Shown here piece after piece: positions 34,041 through 43,444 of a stretch of DNA of 64,000 nt. This stretch comes from Leifsonia tongyongensis (GTDB lineage Bacteria; Actinomycetota; Actinomycetes; Actinomycetales; Microbacteriaceae): positions 124,001 to 188,000 of the forward strand of contig NZ_JAAGWY010000001.1 of NCBI RefSeq assembly GCF_010686705.1, read 5' to 3'. The notes beneath the pieces were generated by a model. That model was not told the origin of the DNA. It saw only the letters and a list, made by a program, of their open reading frames with translations, and did not search any database. Position 1 is the stretch's first letter. Each line of letters opens with the position of its first letter. The position numbers and the translations under genes were made by a program.

Positions 34041-34046
34041 TACCCT
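34041..34046 (+). promoter_or_regulatory. -10 hexamer of leaderless promoter
   Basis: TACCCT is followed by exactly 6 nt and the ATG of the GNAT gene, with no ribosome site in between. Confidence 0.6.
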
Positions 34047-34052
34047 TTCGAT

Positions 34053-34505
34053 ATGGCTGAGTTAAGACTTGAAGAGCTGAGTGCGTCGAACATCGTTGCG
34101 GCCAACGCACTGAGCCTGAAGCCCGGACAGGAACAGTTCATCACCCCTGTGTCCTACTCGGCCGCAGCCGCAGTCAACGACCCGGCGACCACCTGGCAGC
34201 GCGTCGTGACCGACGGCGACGACGTCGTCGGATTCGTCATGGGCAGCTTCGATGCCAACGCCGAGCACGAAGAGTTCACGTCCATCCTGTGGCGGATCAA
34301 TGTCGACGCCGACGACCAGGGCCGCGGGATCGGCACGTTCGCCGTGCAGGCCCTGGCCGACGAAGCCCGTGCGCGCGGGAAGGCGCGCCTCTTCGTGATC
34401 TGGGAGCAGGGCGAGCTCGGTCCGGAGGCCTTCTTCGTGCGCAGCGGTTTCAAGCCGATCGGCGAGACCCAGTACGGCGAGACCATCGGCGCGCTCGACC
34501 TCTGA
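34053..34505 (+). CDS. GNAT acetyltransferase, polyamine/diamine-acetyltransferase-like
   Basis: A 150-residue GNAT protein. The acetyl-CoA pyrophosphate loop is DDQGRGIGTFAVQAL (Q/RxxGxG/A), preceded by the WRINVDA strand, and the C terminus has AFFVRSGFKPIGE. The N-terminal part LKPGQEQFITPVSYS resembles spermidine/spermine acetyltransferases of the BltD/PaiA sort, so a polyamine substrate is possible but not certain. Initiation is probably leaderless. It lies divergent to icd and just before the alkyltransferase-like gene, with 35 bp between them. Confidence 0.82.
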   Translation: MAELRLEELSASNIVAANALSLKPGQEQFITPVSYSAAAAVNDPATTWQRVVTDGDDVVGFVMGSFDANAEHEEFTSILWRINVDADDQGRGIGTFAVQALADEARARGKARLFVIWEQGELGPEAFFVRSGFKPIGETQYGETIGALDL

Positions 34506-34540
34506 CCGACGACTGACAACCGACTTCCGAGCCGTCCGAG

Positions 34541-34852
34541 GTGCAACCCGACCCGTCCTTCGCCGAGCACGTGCTCTCGATCGTCGAGACGATTCCTCCT
34601 GGTCGCGTCATGACCTACGGTGATGTCGCCGCGAGTCTCGGCTCACGGGCGGCCCGCGTGGTCGGGCAGGTCATGGCCTACTACGGTGCGGATGTGCCGT
34701 GGTGGCGTGTCATCCGAGCGAGCGGACATCCGCCGATGGGTCACGAGCACATCGCCCTGGAGCACTATCGCGCAGAATCGACCCCTCTCATCGGAGTCGG
34801 CTCCGACAGCGGCTACCGCGTCGACCTTCGCGTGGCGCGCTGGCGGCCGTGA
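34541..34852 (+). CDS. Alkyltransferase-like (ATL) DNA-damage protein
   Basis: A 103-residue protein of the MGMT DNA-binding family: VLSIVETIPPGRVMTYGDVAASLG forms the N-terminal helix region and contains the DNA-binding part, and ARVVGQVMAYY carries the arginine-finger helix. The active-site PCHRV of methyltransferases is here P53-W54-W55-R56-V57, so the acceptor cysteine is replaced by tryptophan. This is the mark of ATL proteins, which bind O6-alkylguanine and hand it to nucleotide excision repair instead of repairing it. The GTG start at 34541 is the only one that gives the full domain. Confidence 0.88.
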   Translation: MQPDPSFAEHVLSIVETIPPGRVMTYGDVAASLGSRAARVVGQVMAYYGADVPWWRVIRASGHPPMGHEHIALEHYRAESTPLIGVGSDSGYRVDLRVARWRP

Positions 34853-34958
34853 GCCGGGTCATCCCGTAGGTTGGGAGAATCCATACCGCAGGCTGATGTT
34901 TCCCGCAGCAGCTGCAACCAGACTGGAGTACCGACTCGTCCCTTCTTCAGGAGCCTCA

Positions 34959-35384
34959 GTGAAATCAGCCAGGATCGCGCTCGTCGCCGGTGCGAGCACG
35001 CTGCTCGTCGCCACCTTGGGCGGGTGCGCTGCATTCCAGTCGCTCACACCCAACGTCGCGTCCGACATCTTCGCGTCGAAGACCGACTTCACTCCCGCGG
35101 CGACGGCAGCCTTCGGCTCGCCCATCTGGCTTCCTGACGACGCGACGACGATCCGCGTGGACTACGACAAAAACGCCGGCGCCGCGATCCTGACGTACAC
35201 GTCGAAGAAGCACTTCGCGCCCGGAACCTGCACGGCGAGCGCACCGGTGCCGAAGCCGCCCATTGCGGACTCGTGGTGGCCGGTCGACACCGTCCCCGCG
35301 AGCGCCGTCTCCTGCCCCGGCGGCTGGAGCGCGTTCCTGCTCGGCGACCAGGTCTACGCAGCCAAGGGCAAACCGGCGTCCTGA
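34959..35384 (+). CDS. Small putative lipoprotein
   Basis: A 141-residue exported protein that I do not recognise. The GTG at 34959 follows AGGAG with 6-nt spacing. The N terminus VKSARIALVAGASTLLVATLGGC is a type II signal peptide with lipobox LGGC, so Cys23 would be lipidated. The mature part has a conserved-looking segment PIWLPDDATTIRVDYDKNAGAAILTYTSKKHFAPGTC and two further cysteine-containing stretches (CTASAPVPKPP and VSCPGGW), which may form a disulfide. The closest neighbours (ATL gene upstream, histidine kinase convergent) do not hint at a function. Confidence 0.7.
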   Translation: MKSARIALVAGASTLLVATLGGCAAFQSLTPNVASDIFASKTDFTPAATAAFGSPIWLPDDATTIRVDYDKNAGAAILTYTSKKHFAPGTCTASAPVPKPPIADSWWPVDTVPASAVSCPGGWSAFLLGDQVYAAKGKPAS

Positions 35385-35416
35385 GCTGCGCATCCTGACC
35401 GACGCACCCCCGACGA

Positions 35417-37207
35417 CTACGAATCGGTTACCGGCACCGGCGCCGGCGCGTGCGCCGGGATGGTGAACTCGATGATGGTGCCGAGGCCGGCGACGCTCTG
35501 CAGGTCGAAATGACCCGCGACCGCCTCGATCCGGTCCCGGACGCCGCCCAGCCCGCCGCCGGGCGTGACGACCGCTCCCCCACGGCCATCGTCTTTCACG
35601 ACGACCGTGACGGCTCCCTCCGATCGCGTGGCGGTCACACTGCAGTTACGCGCATCTGCGTGCTTGGCCGCGTTGGTGAGGCATTCCGCGACGACGAAGT
35701 AGATCGTCTCCTCGACGACATCCGGCAGCCGCTCGTCGAAGGCGACGTCGATCTCCACAGGCACATGACTGCGCAGCGCGAGTTCCGCGAGGGCCGAGCG
35801 CAGGTCGCCATCCGTGAGAACGGTGGGGTGGATGCCCCGGGCGAGTTCGCGCAGTTCGCGCAGCGCTTCGGCGAGTTGCGCCGACGAACGCTCCAGATCC
35901 TCCACCACCTCGGTGTTCCCGGCATCCTGTGCTTTCGAGGTCGCGATCCGGAGCCCGATCGCCAGCGAGACCAGGAGCTGCTGCGATCCGTCGTGGAGAT
36001 CCCTTTCGAGTCTCCGCCTGGCGTTGTACCCCTCCTCCACGATGCGGAGCCGGGATTCGCGCACCTCCTGGAGGGTGCGTTCCAGGCGCGCGCGGAGCCT
36101 GTCGTTGTCGACGGAGAGCAGCAGTGCCGACGAGACGGCGTCGAGAAGCCGTGTGTCCTCACTGAGCGCCACGTCGTGTTCGATGAGCGCGATCGGCCCG
36201 TCCTCCGATCCGATGGACAGCGTCGAGCGACCGGGGCGGGCGGTGGAGAGATCGTGCGGCATCGGCCTCCCGTCCGACGTCTCGTACTCGCCGGTGAGCT
36301 CGTCGAACCAGTACACCCGAAGGGAGGTGTCGCGCAGCGAATCGGCGAGGCTCGTCTCCCAGAGCCCTCGATCGACTTTGTCGCGCGCCACGATGACGAG
36401 GTCGGCGACCCGTGAGCGCAGACCCCGCGTGTACATGACGCCGGCGACGAAACTGATGGGCACGAGCGCGATCGAGGCGGGCGGGATGAATTCGAACGGC
36501 TCCGGAACCTGCAGTCCGAAGATGTAGCCGATCGCGTCCTGCACGGACGCGTACGCCCAGAGGAGCAGGGCGACCGGCATGATGAAGGCGACACGGCGGG
36601 CGGGCAGCGTGCTCCCGAACCAGCGGATGGCCAGGCGCACCGCAACGATCACGATGAGGGAGACACCGAGCACCCGCCATGCCGCCCCCAGCGCTCGATC
36701 GACGTCGGCGTTCGGGAAGACGGCGAAGAAGTTGGGGACGCATCCGCATTCGCTCGCCGCCGGAGCGTACACGAGCAAGACCCCGACGAACCGGATGGTG
36801 AACAGGCCGAGCGCCGCGATCACGACCACCCGATCGAATCGCGACACCAGCCGGCCGGACGGGTAGCAGAGCGCGAGGATGCCGACCAGCACCGCCCACA
36901 GGTCCGTCACGCCCGATACGACCGGCCAGATCCACCCGACCGACCGGGCGATCGGGCCCCAGGAACCCGCCGACCAGAAGATCGACGCGCCGACCATCAG
37001 CCAGCCCGGCGACGGCCGCGGGACGATCCGCCAGGCGATGACGGCGCACACCGCATAGACCAGGCCGACCACGACGAACGTCGTGTCCCAGCCCACTCCG
37101 TGAGGCCGGTCGCCGTAGTCGTCGATGATCAGGCCGGCGACCTGGCCGCCGACGTTGCTGGCGACGGCGATGGCGACCGCGATGCCGCGGACCCAGTGGC
37201 GTGCCAT
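35417..37207 (-). CDS. Membrane sensor histidine kinase, NarL-type system
   Basis: A 596-residue sensor kinase. The N-terminal half has about nine membrane segments up to residue 280, followed by a GAF-like linker, then the HisKA_3 domain with the phospho-acceptor histidine in RRRLERDLHDGSQQ, the N box ECLTNAAKHADA and the G boxes DDGRGGA and GGLGGVRDRIEA. This is the standard arrangement for partners of LuxR-type regulators. The ATG has a GAGGAGG ribosome site and starts 10 bp after the response-regulator stop, so the two form an operon. The signal sensed is unknown; multi-pass N termini often sense envelope stress or lipophilic compounds. Confidence 0.9.
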   Translation of the reverse strand: MARHWVRGIAVAIAVASNVGGQVAGLIIDDYGDRPHGVGWDTTFVVVGLVYAVCAVIAWRIVPRPSPGWLMVGASIFWSAGSWGPIARSVGWIWPVVSGVTDLWAVLVGILALCYPSGRLVSRFDRVVVIAALGLFTIRFVGVLLVYAPAASECGCVPNFFAVFPNADVDRALGAAWRVLGVSLIVIVAVRLAIRWFGSTLPARRVAFIMPVALLLWAYASVQDAIGYIFGLQVPEPFEFIPPASIALVPISFVAGVMYTRGLRSRVADLVIVARDKVDRGLWETSLADSLRDTSLRVYWFDELTGEYETSDGRPMPHDLSTARPGRSTLSIGSEDGPIALIEHDVALSEDTRLLDAVSSALLLSVDNDRLRARLERTLQEVRESRLRIVEEGYNARRRLERDLHDGSQQLLVSLAIGLRIATSKAQDAGNTEVVEDLERSSAQLAEALRELRELARGIHPTVLTDGDLRSALAELALRSHVPVEIDVAFDERLPDVVEETIYFVVAECLTNAAKHADARNCSVTATRSEGAVTVVVKDDGRGGAVVTPGGGLGGVRDRIEAVAGHFDLQSVAGLGTIIEFTIPAHAPAPVPVTDS

Positions 37208-37217
37208 CCGGTCCTCC

Positions 37218-37880
37218 TCAGGCCCCGCGTCCGAGATAGCGCAGGACTGCCAGAACGCGCCGGTGGCCTTCGGCCGAGTCCTCCACGTCGAGCTTCGACA
37301 TGATGTGACCGATGTGGGTCTCGACAGTTCGCAGGCTCAGATGCAGCGCGGATGCGATCCCCAGGTTCGAACGCCCCTCGGCCATCAGGGTCAGCACGTC
37401 TCGCTCGCGTTCCGAGAGCGAATCGAGCGCGTTGCTCGCCATCCGGCCGGCGACCAGCGCTGAGACGACCTCGCTGTCGACGACGGAGCCTCCGGACGCG
37501 ACCGTACGAACAGCGCGAACGAGCGTATCGGCGTCGGCGACGCGGTCCTTGAGCAGGTAGCCGGTACCGTTTCCGACGCTCATGGCACGTATCGCGTACG
37601 CCGCGGTCGTGTACATCGACAAGAGAAGCACCCCTACGGACGAGCCGCGGCGCCGGAGCTCCTCGAGACAGCGCAGGCCTTCGTCGGTGTGCGTCGGCGG
37701 CATCCTGATGTCGAGCACGACAGCGTCGAGCGCCTCGTCCACTTCGGTGAGCGCGAGAAGCTCCTCGGCCGACCCGACCGAGGCCACGACGTCGATGCCC
37801 CCGGCGCGAAGAATCTGGCCGATGCCCTCACGCAGCAGCACGGCGTCATCCGCGATCGCCACCCTCACGACGTCGGCCAC
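37218..37880 (-). CDS. LuxR/NarL-family response regulator
   Basis: A 220-residue regulator. The receiver domain has acidic residues D11-D12 and the phosphorylation site D57 in VVLDIRM; the LuxR-type helix-turn-helix is in the C-terminal third (LSERERDVLTLMAEGRSNLGIA and LSLRTVETHIGHIMSKL). It is encoded directly upstream of the histidine kinase and is its probable partner. The GTG start at 37880 gives MADVVRVAIADD. A second, receiver-only protein is encoded 29 bp further upstream. Confidence 0.92.
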   Translation of the reverse strand: MADVVRVAIADDAVLLREGIGQILRAGGIDVVASVGSAEELLALTEVDEALDAVVLDIRMPPTHTDEGLRCLEELRRRGSSVGVLLLSMYTTAAYAIRAMSVGNGTGYLLKDRVADADTLVRAVRTVASGGSVVDSEVVSALVAGRMASNALDSLSERERDVLTLMAEGRSNLGIASALHLSLRTVETHIGHIMSKLDVEDSAEGHRRVLAVLRYLGRGA

Positions 37881-37909
37881 CCGGACCCCCTTCGCGGCAC
37901 CACCATCGG

Positions 37910-38257
37910 CTACCCCAGAACGCTGCGTATCGCGTCGCCGGTGAGTTCACCTTTGCTGATGAACCCTTCTGCGCCGCTGTCCTCCACCCGTGTTCCATAA
38001 TCGCGCAAAGCCCGGCTCGATGTGAGCACCACGGCGGCGCCCGACGCATGGAGAGCAGGAACGAGGTCGAAACCGATCGTATCGGGAAGTCCGATGTCGA
38101 GAAGCACGAAATCCGGGTTCAGCTGCCGGGCGAGCTCCAGACCTCCGACCCCGGTGGCCGCCGCCCCGACCACGGTGAATCTCTCGAGCTGGAGCAACTC
38201 GCTGGCCTGCTCACGGAATCGCGCGTGGTCGTCGACGATCACTACGCGCAGGTTCAT
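37910..38257 (-). CDS. Single-domain response regulator (receiver only)
   Basis: A 115-residue lone receiver domain: D9-D10 in VVIVDDHARF, phosphorylation site D54 in VLLDIGLPD, a conserved LTSS switch residue and the lysine in FISKGEL. It ends right after the receiver fold, with no DNA-binding domain. The sequence is closer to NarL-type receivers than to CheY. It heads the two-component operon and might act as a phosphate sink or modulate the kinase. The ATG at 38257 is preferred, but the frame is open further upstream (to 38506) and the ribosome site is weak. Confidence 0.8.
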   Translation of the reverse strand: MNLRVVIVDDHARFREQASELLQLERFTVVGAAATGVGGLELARQLNPDFVLLDIGLPDTIGFDLVPALHASGAAVVLTSSRALRDYGTRVEDSGAEGFISKGELTGDAIRSVLG

Positions 38258-38450
38258 TCCTCGATTCTCGTCACCGCCGCCGAGTCGTGCATCCGAGCTA
38301 GCACGCATCCGCAAAAGGGTGATCGCTCCGATGCCCGCCGATCTCGACAGGAGCAACATCGAATATGCGCCGACCAGAACCCGAGGGATCCCTGCGTGAC
38401 CCGAACACGCAGGATCCCCTGGCCGGACGAAGAGCGGAGGGCGAATCCAG

Positions 38451-39473
38451 ATGCACGCGGAGGCACGACGAACCGGCAGGTCCGGCGCGCACACGCGAAC
38501 TGACACCGATGAGCTGGACGACCTCGTCGCCCGTTACGGAACACCGCTCCTCGTGCTCGACCCGAACAGGGCGCGTATGCGGTATCGCGAACTCCAGGCG
38601 GCATTTCCGTTCGTGCGATTCCACTACGACGCGAGCGCGCTCGCCCATCCTGCTGTCATCACGGCGATCGCCGAATGCGGCGGGTTCTTCGAGGTCTCCG
38701 AAGAGGGCGCGCTCGCGGCGGTCCTCGCGTCCAGGGTCGATCCCGTCCGCGTCGTCCACACGCATCCGGTGAAGCATCCGCAGGATCTCCTGTCGGCGTA
38801 CAGCGTCGGCGTGCGGTTCTTCGTCGCCGACTCCCAGACCGAACTGGAGAAGTTCATCGGCTACCCCGACGACCTCGAACTGGTCCTCCGGCTCCGATTT
38901 CCCGACCCGCGTGAAAGCCGCATCCCCGCGATCGCGAGGGGCGTCGCCATCGACGAAGCTGCGAGCGCGGTGCGGTTCGCACACAGCCTGGGCATCCGGA
39001 TCGCGGGCTTCAGCCTCTATCTCCGAGGCCGCGGGGGCGCCCAGCCGTACGCGGCCGCCATCGCGCGCACGCTCGGGCTGATGGTCGAGCTCGAGAACGC
39101 GACCGGCTGCCGGTTCGACGTCCTCGACCTCGGTACCGATTTTCCGGCCCCGGAGCACGGATCGGCGGTCGAGCTCGCTGAGGTCGCACGCGCCGTGCGC
39201 ACGCTGCTGCTTCCGCTGAAGGATCGCCTGACGTTCCTGGCCGAGCCCGGCCGGCTCGTCGCATCCCGTTGCCTGACTCTGGTCAGCGACTCGTCGCGGA
39301 CGTCGGTCGATTCCGCTGAAGCGAGCGAGTCGATCGATTCGGGCGTCAGCCTCGTCGTCGTCGACAGCCGGCCGGATGAGGGCGGCCACTTCTTCCGCGC
39401 TCTCGCCGACACGCGTCACCGCATCTTCCGCTCCGAAAGGCGGCATCTCCAGACCAGGGCGGCGGCGGGTTGA
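38451..39473 (+). CDS. Fold-III PLP decarboxylase homologue lacking the PLP lysine
   Basis: A 340-residue protein related to the Orn/Lys/Arg/DAP decarboxylase 2 family (alanine-racemase-like barrel). Recognisable parts are TPLLVLDPNR, a substrate-loop CGGFFEVSEEGALAAVL, HTHPVKHPQDL, VRFFVADSQTELEKF, VLDLGTDFP and AEPGRLVAS. The Schiff-base lysine, normally in Y-A-V-K-A-N, is replaced: the segment reads Y59-D-A-S62-A-L. The stacking histidine motif (GxSFHVGS) reads GFSLYLRGR, the phosphate loop GGGFP reads GTDFP, and the C-terminal active-site cysteine region is missing. It is probably a pseudoenzyme. The ATG follows CGGAGGG. It is divergent from the receiver-only regulator. Confidence 0.75.
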   Translation: MHAEARRTGRSGAHTRTDTDELDDLVARYGTPLLVLDPNRARMRYRELQAAFPFVRFHYDASALAHPAVITAIAECGGFFEVSEEGALAAVLASRVDPVRVVHTHPVKHPQDLLSAYSVGVRFFVADSQTELEKFIGYPDDLELVLRLRFPDPRESRIPAIARGVAIDEAASAVRFAHSLGIRIAGFSLYLRGRGGAQPYAAAIARTLGLMVELENATGCRFDVLDLGTDFPAPEHGSAVELAEVARAVRTLLLPLKDRLTFLAEPGRLVASRCLTLVSDSSRTSVDSAEASESIDSGVSLVVVDSRPDEGGHFFRALADTRHRIFRSERRHLQTRAAAG

Positions 39474-39563
39474 CTCAACCCCACCCTCCGCACCCTCGCT
39501 GGCGGGGATACCTGGTCCCGGTAATCCCCGCCGGCTTCTGACGCAACCCGAGTTGCGCAGACG

Positions 39564-39596
39564 GAACGCCCTTCCCCGGCTTCGGGAAGGGCGTTC
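39564..39596. terminator. Bidirectional terminator hairpin
   Basis: Arms GAACGCCCTTCCC (39564-39576) and GGGAAGGGCGTTC (39584-39596) pair perfectly over 13 bp around a 7-nt loop. It lies between convergent genes, the decarboxylase homologue and the ABC exporter. Confidence 0.8.
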
Positions 39597-39617
39597 TGTC
39601 GTCCGGGCTCGTGCGGG

Positions 39618-41426
39618 TCAGACCAGCGAGTCGCGCCAGGCCGCGTGCAGCTGTGCGAAACGACCCGTACCGCCGATCAGGTCTTCGGGCGACCCGTCTT
39701 CGACGATCCGGCCGTGCTCCATCACCAGAACGCGGTCGGCGATCGCGACCGTCGACAACCGGTGCGCGATGATCACCGCGGTCCGGTCGGCGAGCAGTGT
39801 CTGCAGTGCCTGTTGCACGAGTCGTTCGCTCGGGATGTCGAGTGAGCTGGTGGCCTCGTCCAGGATCAGCACCGACGGATTCGCGAGGAACGCGCGCGCG
39901 AACGAGATCAGCTGGCGCTGACCGGCCGAGACGCGGCCGCCTCGCTTGTTCACATCGGTGTCGTACCCGTTCGGGAGACCGCGGATGAACTCGTCTGCGC
40001 CGACCGCTTCGGCCGCCCGCATGATCTCCTCCCGCGTCGCATCCGGCTTGCCGAGCGCGATGTTGTCGGCGACCGACCCGCTGAACAGGTAGGCCTCCTG
40101 GGTCACCATCACGATCGCTCGCCGCAGGTCCTTGGGGTGGAGGTCGCGCAGGTCGACGTCGTCGAGACGGACCGAACCGCTCGACGGGTCGTAGAACCGC
40201 GAGATGAGCTTCGCCAGGGTCGACTTGCCGGCGCCCGTCGAACCGACGAGGGCGATCGTCTGCCCTGCGGGGATGTCGAGCGTGAAGTCCGGCAGGATGA
40301 CCCGATCCTTCTTGTACGCGAACTGCACGTCGTCGAAGAACACGTGCCCTCTCGACTCCCACAGGTCGACCGGCTGCACCGGATCGGGAACCGTCGGCTC
40401 CTCCTCGAGGACACCCGAGATCTTCTCGAGCGCCGCCGCCGCCGACTGGTAGGAGTTGTAGAACATCGCCATCTCCTCCATCGGGTCGAAGAAGCGCCGC
40501 GTGTAGAGCAGTGCCGCCAGGAGCGCACCGATCGCCAGCTGCCCTTCTGCCACCCGGAAGCCGCCGACGAGCAGCACGACGCCGACAGTCACGTTGCCGA
40601 TCATCACAAGCCCGGGGTCGAAGATCCCGAACAGCTGGATGACGCGGGCGTTCACATCGCGGTAGTCCTCGACGAGTTCACCGAACTCGTCTTCGTTGCG
40701 CTTCTCCTTGCGGAACGCCTTGACCGCACGGATCCCGGTCATCGTCTCGACGAAGTGGACGATCAGCTTCGCCGAGGCGACCCGCGAGATGCGGAACAGC
40801 CTCTGCGACCGGCTCTGGAACCAGCGGGTGAGCAGGTACAGCGGGAGGAGCGAGCAGATCAGCACGACCCCGCTCACCCAGTCGAGCGTGAACAGCGCGA
40901 TCGCGATGAACAGCATGTACAGGAAGCCCTGCACGAGCTGGTTGATCCCCGAATCCAGGAGCTCGCGGATCGAGTCCAGGTCGCTCGTCTGGCGGGAGAT
41001 GATCCGGCCGGACGTGTACGACTCGTGGAACTCGAGGCTCAGCTTCTGGGTGTGGAGGAACACCCTCTTGCGCAGGTCGATCAGGATCGCCTGGCTGATG
41101 CGGGCGCTCAGCACGGTGTACCAGGCGATGAGGCCGGCACCGATCACACCGGTGATCAGGTAGGCCAGACCGGCCAGTGCGACCGGGTACCAGTTGTTGG
41201 CGATCAGCGCGGGCAGGCCATTGTCGATCCCGAACGCGATGATCGCGGGACCGGCGACCTGCGCAGCCGTGCTGACGACCACGACGATGGCGGTCAGCAC
41301 CAGTCGCATACGCAGCGGATGCAGCAGCGAACCGAGCAGGCGCAGGGAGCGCTGCCGGATCTGGCGGCTTTCCGTCTTCGTGAAGTCGTTGCGCTCTTCG
41401 CCTTCGACTCCGACCAGGGTCGTCAC
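39618..41426 (-). CDS. ABC exporter half-transporter B
   Basis: A 602-residue fused membrane/ATPase protein of the multidrug exporter class. A six-helix type IV (ABC1) membrane domain (about 35-340) is followed by a nucleotide-binding domain with Walker [15 protein letters not shown], a Q-loop at TQEAYLFSG, signature [10 protein letters not shown] and Walker [13 protein letters not shown]. It is coupled to the preceding half-transporter by a GTGA overlap, so the two form a heterodimer. The signature reads VSAGQ rather than LSGGQ while the partner has the consensus, which suggests asymmetric ATP sites, as in BmrCD/TM287-288. The substrate is not known. Confidence 0.92.
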   Translation of the reverse strand: MTTLVGVEGEERNDFTKTESRQIRQRSLRLLGSLLHPLRMRLVLTAIVVVVSTAAQVAGPAIIAFGIDNGLPALIANNWYPVALAGLAYLITGVIGAGLIAWYTVLSARISQAILIDLRKRVFLHTQKLSLEFHESYTSGRIISRQTSDLDSIRELLDSGINQLVQGFLYMLFIAIALFTLDWVSGVVLICSLLPLYLLTRWFQSRSQRLFRISRVASAKLIVHFVETMTGIRAVKAFRKEKRNEDEFGELVEDYRDVNARVIQLFGIFDPGLVMIGNVTVGVVLLVGGFRVAEGQLAIGALLAALLYTRRFFDPMEEMAMFYNSYQSAAAALEKISGVLEEEPTVPDPVQPVDLWESRGHVFFDDVQFAYKKDRVILPDFTLDIPAGQTIALVGSTGAGKSTLAKLISRFYDPSSGSVRLDDVDLRDLHPKDLRRAIVMVTQEAYLFSGSVADNIALGKPDATREEIMRAAEAVGADEFIRGLPNGYDTDVNKRGGRVSAGQRQLISFARAFLANPSVLILDEATSSLDIPSERLVQQALQTLLADRTAVIIAHRLSTVAIADRVLVMEHGRIVEDGSPEDLIGGTGRFAQLHAAWRDSLV

Positions 41427-43264
41427 AGGTTCACCTCCTGGAGGAGTTCTTCGGTTTCTTCATCCTCGAGGCTCGAGATGACGAATCGGTAGTGTTCGCT
41501 CGTGGCGAGCAGGTCGTGGTGCGTCCCGACGGCCGTGATGCGTCCGCCCTCGAGCAGCGCGACCCGGTCGGCGAGCATGACCGTCGAGGGACGGTGCGCG
41601 ACGACGAGACCGGTCGTGGCTGCAAGAACGCGGCGCAATGCCGCCTCGACCAGAGCCTCGGTGTCGACGTCGAGCGCGGAGAGCGGGTCGTCGAGGACCA
41701 GGACGGACGGTCTGGCGGCGACCGCACGCGCCAGTGCAAGCCGCTGCCGCTGGCCTCCAGACAGGCTCAGGCCTTCCTCCCCGACCTTCGTCTCGGTACC
41801 GTCGGGCAGGTCGTAGACGAAGCCCGCCTGTGCGATCTCGAGCGCCTCGGCGAGCTGCGCATCCGCTTCCGCCGATCGTACGTCGATGTCGTCACGTCCG
41901 AGCAGCACGTTCTCACGCACGGACGCCGAGAACAGTGTCGCGTCCTCGAACGCCATCGCGATGTGCTTACGGAGGTCGTAGCGGGTGAGGTCACGGATGT
42001 CCACCCCGTCGATCCGGATGCTCCCGCCGGTCACGTCGTAGAGCCGTGTCGTGAGCGCGGTCAGTGTCGACTTGCCCGAGCCGGTCAGCCCGACGAGTGC
42101 CATGGTCTCGCCCGGCTCCACCCGAAGGTCGATACCGTCGAGCAGGTCGGGATACCGCTCGGGAGAATCCTGGTAGCGGAAATGGACGGCGTCGAAGACG
42201 AGCTCACCACGCGGCTGCGCGATCGACTTCGGGTGCTCAGGATCGGTGATGGTGTTCACCGTGTCCATGACGTCGAAGAACCGGTCGGCGGCGGTGCGGG
42301 TGTCGAGCGTCATCGACAGCAGGAAGCCGATCGACTCCACAGGGAACCGCAGCACGGTCGCCGTCGCGAAGAACGCCACCAGCTCGCCGACGGTCAGCTG
42401 GTTCTGCGAGACCAGCCAGACGCCTGCGACGAGGCAGAGTCCGAACGCGATGTCGGGGACGAGCAGCAGCCACAGCCAGATGCCGGCGATCGCTTTCGCC
42501 TTCTCGATCTCGGTGCCGCGAAGCTGTTCGGCCTGCGATTCGAAATTCTTCAGGGCGTGCTTGCCCCGGCCGAACGCTTTCAGGACGCGGATGCCGTGTA
42601 CGGATTCCTCGACCGCCGTCGCGAGGTCGCCGGCCTGGTCCTGGCTGCGACGCGCGATGCTCGAGTATTTGCCCTCGAAGATGAACCCGTAGATCCAGAG
42701 CGGGATCGAGCACACCAGGAAGATCAGGCCGAGCACCCAGTTCCAGACGATGAGGATTCCGAAACCGACGACGATCGTGATCACGTTGACGACGAGGAGC
42801 ACGAGACCGAACGAGATCCAGCGGCGGATGAGGTTCAGGTCACTCACCGCGCGCGACAGCAGCTGACCGCTCGGCCACCGGTCATGGAAGCCGACGGGCA
42901 GGTCCTGCAGCTGGGCGTAGAGGCCGTTACGCATCTTCGCTTCGACATGCGTCCCCGGGGTGAGCACGAACCAGCGCCGGAGCGAGATGAAGATCGCCTC
43001 GGCCGCGCCGAGCCCCACGACGAGCAGCGCCGCCGGCCACACCTGGGAGGCGTCGCCCGTCGAGAGCGGCCCGTCGACAAGCCAACGGAGGACTTGCGGG
43101 ATGGCCAGGGCGACCAGGCTCGCGAGAAGCGCTGCGACCATCCCGAGCACGATGCGCGGCAGCGCCGACTTCGCGAACGGGAAGATGCGCATGAGCGTGC
43201 GGAACGTACTCATCGGTGGGGCTGATTCTTGAGGGGGGTGCTGGTGTCCAGCCGGTGCAGACAT
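41423..43264 (-). CDS. ABC exporter half-transporter A
   Basis: A 613-residue half-transporter: six-helix membrane domain (about 35-330), Walker [14 protein letters not shown], a Q-loop-like [16 protein letters not shown], signature [16 protein letters not shown] and Walker [13 protein letters not shown]. The residue after the Walker B aspartate is D rather than the catalytic E, so this site is probably degenerate, which fits a heterodimer in which one ATP site hydrolyses. The start is ATG 43264; ATG 43213 would remove 17 residues and neither has a strong ribosome site. A small ORF with a strong ribosome site lies 180 bp upstream on the same message. Confidence 0.92.
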   Translation of the reverse strand: MSAPAGHQHPPQESAPPMSTFRTLMRIFPFAKSALPRIVLGMVAALLASLVALAIPQVLRWLVDGPLSTGDASQVWPAALLVVGLGAAEAIFISLRRWFVLTPGTHVEAKMRNGLYAQLQDLPVGFHDRWPSGQLLSRAVSDLNLIRRWISFGLVLLVVNVITIVVGFGILIVWNWVLGLIFLVCSIPLWIYGFIFEGKYSSIARRSQDQAGDLATAVEESVHGIRVLKAFGRGKHALKNFESQAEQLRGTEIEKAKAIAGIWLWLLLVPDIAFGLCLVAGVWLVSQNQLTVGELVAFFATATVLRFPVESIGFLLSMTLDTRTAADRFFDVMDTVNTITDPEHPKSIAQPRGELVFDAVHFRYQDSPERYPDLLDGIDLRVEPGETMALVGLTGSGKSTLTALTTRLYDVTGGSIRIDGVDIRDLTRYDLRKHIAMAFEDATLFSASVRENVLLGRDDIDVRSAEADAQLAEALEIAQAGFVYDLPDGTETKVGEEGLSLSGGQRQRLALARAVAARPSVLVLDDPLSALDVDTEALVEAALRRVLAATTGLVVAHRPSTVMLADRVALLEGGRITAVGTHHDLLATSEHYRFVISSLEDEETEELLQEVNL

Positions 43265-43444
43265 GGGAGACCGTTCTCTGTGATGTCGAAGTGGTGCTGT
43301 GCGAAGAGGTTTTCGGGTCGGCGAAGCGCGGCAGAGCGTGCTGAAGTCGCCGGACGAGGTGCGGTGCGGGGCAGGTCCGTCACGGACCCGGGTCGGTCGC
43401 CGGCCGGAGGCCGGGACCAGGGAAGCGGAGGCCTGGTGAGGCAG

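Noticed and set aside
38410-38450. Receiver-only regulator with a long N-terminal extension (start at 38506)
   Set aside because: The extension has no homology and overlaps the leader of the divergent decarboxylase homologue; the receiver fold starts at the ATG at 38257.
41492-43225. Open frame of 577 codons on the plus strand
   Set aside because: It lies fully inside the ABC half-transporter gene on the other strand. Composition is that of an antisense shadow and there is no ribosome site or domain.
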